From: RU20A sp042610495
GTDB lineage: Bacteria; Pseudomonadota; Alphaproteobacteria; Rhizobiales; Rhizobiaceae
DNA length: 64,000 nucleotides
Assembly (NCBI RefSeq): GCF_042610495.1
Contig: NZ_JBHGAP010000002.1
Coordinates: forward strand, 124,001-188,000
Direction: 5' to 3'
The translations under genes were made by a program, and so were the position numbers. Positions 62,833 to 64,000 of this stretch are shown here, in pieces. The notes under the pieces are model-generated. The model did no database searches. It was not told where the DNA came from and saw only the letters and a list, made by a program, of their open reading frames with translations. Every line of letters begins with the position of its first letter. Within the stretch, counting starts at the first letter, position 1.

Positions 62833-62880
62833 CGCTCTTTGACGACTGCGCTCTTTGACGGGCCCGCTTTTTGACAAGAC
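62833..62880. repeat. Triple tandem repeat of a 16-base unit
   Basis: CGCTCTTTGACGACTG, CGCTCTTTGACGGGCC and CGCTTTTTGACAAGAC follow each other without gaps. The core CGCTCTTTGACG is identical in the first two. It lies just past the 3' end of the leftward M15-like gene. Confidence 0.7.
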
Positions 62881-62908
62881 CATCTGTCCGGCGCGCCGGC
62901 GGTGCCGG

Positions 62909-63547
62909 TCAGGGGGCCGCGGCCCGGCCGGCGGCGGCGGGCGGCGGAAAGCCGGCATAGTGCGCCGCATGGCTGCCTTCGTGGTTTGCCATGCCCGGCC
63001 GCGTGAGGATGCCGCGCGGGGTGGCGAAGCTCGAGATGATGCGCCTGGGGCGCTCGTGCCAGGTAATGTTGACCGCCCAGAGCTTCGGGAAGAATTCGAG
63101 GCTGGCATAGGGCAGGTGATCGTGGATCCACCAGGCGAGCCGCCGCCAGTCGCCCTCTTCGCGAAAACGATCCGCCACCCAGGGCACGACCACGCAGGCC
63201 GTGGCCCCCATGCAGCCCTCGGCGTCCCTCATGTCCCAGATGTGGCCGGCGGCACTGGCTTCGTTGGAGGCGCAGTTGAGGCCGTGTTCGTTGCCGAAGG
63301 CGTTGACCTGCGGCGAGCGATAGGCGGAGCGGATGGCGAGCCGCCCGAAGGTGGCCTGCAGCGGCTCCAGCAGGTCTTCGCAGAGCCTTCGGCCGGCGGC
63401 AATGGCAAGGTCGGGATCGTCGGGGATGTTGCGGAGGCCATAAAAGGCGGCGATTTCGGAATGAAGGAAATCGCGCAGGAAGAAATTCTCCGAAAGCCTG
63501 GCGCGGCCGAGCTCTTCCAGGCCCTTCATGCTGGCGGGTTTGCGCAT
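62909..63547 (-). CDS. Peptidase M15-like (D-Ala-D-Ala carboxypeptidase fold) hypothetical protein
   Basis: 212 residues. LSENFFLRDFLHSEIAAFYGLRNIPDDPDLAIAAGRRLCEDLLEPLQ resembles the helical lead of YcbK/M15 proteins; then LAIRSAYRSPQVNAFGN with the conserved Arg/Ser turn, ASAAGHIWDM in place of the S-x-H-x-x-G-x-A-x-D zinc motif, and ITWHERP like the final W-H metal element. So a zinc peptidase fold is plausible but the ligand set is not certain. No signal peptide is seen. pheT ends 93 bases upstream in the same direction. Confidence 0.6.
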   Translation of the reverse strand: MRKPASMKGLEELGRARLSENFFLRDFLHSEIAAFYGLRNIPDDPDLAIAAGRRLCEDLLEPLQATFGRLAIRSAYRSPQVNAFGNEHGLNCASNEASAAGHIWDMRDAEGCMGATACVVVPWVADRFREEGDWRRLAWWIHDHLPYASLEFFPKLWAVNITWHERPRRIISSFATPRGILTRPGMANHEGSHAAHYAGFPPPAAAGRAAAP

Positions 63548-63640
63548 CGCCTTTCCTCCCCGTTGACTTCAGGGAGGAGAGTAGGCGGCGCAGCGGGGCC
63601 GCGCCACCCGGTTTCGTCGTCATCGGGGGACGGGGCGCGC

Positions 63641-64000
63641 TCAGGCGCGCAGCGTGCCGCCGGTGGTCTTTTCGACATTGGCGACGATCTTCTTCGTCAG
63701 CGCGTCGAAATCCTCATCCGTCAGCGTCTTGTCCACCGGCTGGATCGTTACCTCGATCGCCACGGACTTGCGGCCCTCGCCGAGCGCGGCACCTTCGAAG
63801 ACGTCGAAGACGCTGACGCCGGTGATGAGCTTGCGGTCGGCGCCGGTCGCGGCGCGCTGGATGGCGCCGGCTTCGACGGCCCTATCGACCACGAAGGCGA
63901 AGTCGCGCTTCACGGCCTGGAAGGCGGAGAGGTCGAGCGCCGGCTTGGTGCGGGTCGCCTTCTTCTTCGGCTCCGGCATGGCATCGAGGTAGATCTCGAA
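63641..64000 (-). CDS. pheT: Phenylalanine-tRNA ligase beta subunit, C-terminal part (start beyond window)
   Basis: The last 119 residues of PheT, entering from the right edge. They form the ferredoxin-fold anticodon-binding domain: KPALDLSAFQAVKRDFAFVVDR, ITGVSVFDVFEG, KSVAIEVTIQPVDKTLTDEDF and the end NVEKTTGGTLRA. This domain recognises tRNA-Phe. The rest of the gene and pheS should lie to the right. The preceding residues continue in frame to position 64000, so it is truncated only by the window. Confidence 0.93.
   Translation of the reverse strand, partial: FEIYLDAMPEPKKKATRTKPALDLSAFQAVKRDFAFVVDRAVEAGAIQRAATGADRKLITGVSVFDVFEGAALGEGRKSVAIEVTIQPVDKTLTDEDFDALTKKIVANVEKTTGGTLRA

Larger units (their letters stand above)
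62066..62908. other. Gene-free region between Hachiman and the M15-like peptidase
   Basis: About 840 bases without a convincing gene. The first 230 bases keep the lower GC of the Hachiman module and hold an imperfect 16-base direct repeat (62100-62115 and 62136-62151). From about 62330 the DNA is GC-rich again, with long C- and G-rich runs and no coding frame that looks real. The end carries a 16-base triple tandem repeat. It could hold the right edge of the acquired segment and the regulatory DNA of neighbours. Confidence 0.5.

Overview
The window is one contiguous piece of an alphaproteobacterial chromosome, most likely a Rhizobiaceae member (Rhizobium, Agrobacterium, Ensifer or Shinella type). 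Support comes from the very GC-rich housekeeping genes, a rhizobial-type phosphatidylethanolamine methyltransferase (pmtA) beside pyrF, an alphaproteobacterial LexA box (GAAC-N7-GAAC), a ugpBAEC glycerol-3-phosphate operon, an HWE-family histidine kinase and a rhizobial-style palindromic intergenic repeat. The genus cannot be fixed from the sequence alone. I found no rRNA, tRNA, CRISPR array or intact insertion sequence.

Layout. 1-9.1 kb: end of a small secreted protein, a MacAB-type efflux pump, coaBC, a class II glutamine amidotransferase, an RpiR regulator, prfC and dut. 9.1-15 kb: a cysteine hydrolase, a LysE exporter, cysK, an HWE sensor kinase and comM, which has a LexA box upstream. 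15.2-23 kb: gshB, an EEP-fold phosphodiesterase translationally coupled to ugpC, the rest of ugpBAEC, then yraN and rsmI. 23-32 kb: dnaN, pmtA, pyrF, a DUF1330 protein, an NDUFA9-like protein, a tiny secreted protein, uppP, a GST, queG and an NAD(P)-binding protein. 32-40 kb: rlpA, an RsmB-like methyltransferase, an HPP membrane protein and a four-gene iron-type operon (imelysin, di-heme oxidoreductase, second imelysin, Tat-exported DUF1513). 40-50 kb: tspO, a thioesterase, an MTA/SAH nucleosidase, guaA, an ArsR regulator, an Lrp regulator divergent from an aromatic aminotransferase, yitT, an ArsC-like reductase, ybaK, an M29 aminopeptidase and a cupredoxin. 50-59 kb: a membrane protein with a SPOR/LytR_C-like tail, a flavodoxin-fold reductase, xseA, an orphan phage/GTA spike base protein, a small membrane protein, a Gfo/Idh/MocA oxidoreductase, a GNAT acetyltransferase, an AT-richer FkbM methyltransferase, a LysR regulator and a divergent aldo/keto reductase. 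59-62 kb: a low-GC two-gene Hachiman anti-phage system (hamA, hamB). 62-64 kb: about 840 bases without a recognisable gene, an M15-like peptidase and the 3' end of pheT.

The clearest accessory module is Hachiman: a DUF1837 nuclease-like HamA followed after ten bases by a Ski2-like helicase HamB, in DNA much richer in A+T than its surroundings, with a perfect TATAAT just upstream. It is a known system; I do not see proof of a wholly undescribed one. The best leads for new biology are the orphan membrane protein at 50.3 kb, the stand-alone GTA-type spike base protein at 53.5 kb, the phosphodiesterase coupled to the Ugp transporter, and the gene-free stretch with a 16-base triple repeat beside Hachiman.

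Protein positions are counted by hand from the start codon chosen in each entry. All family assignments come from motif recognition by eye, without database searches.
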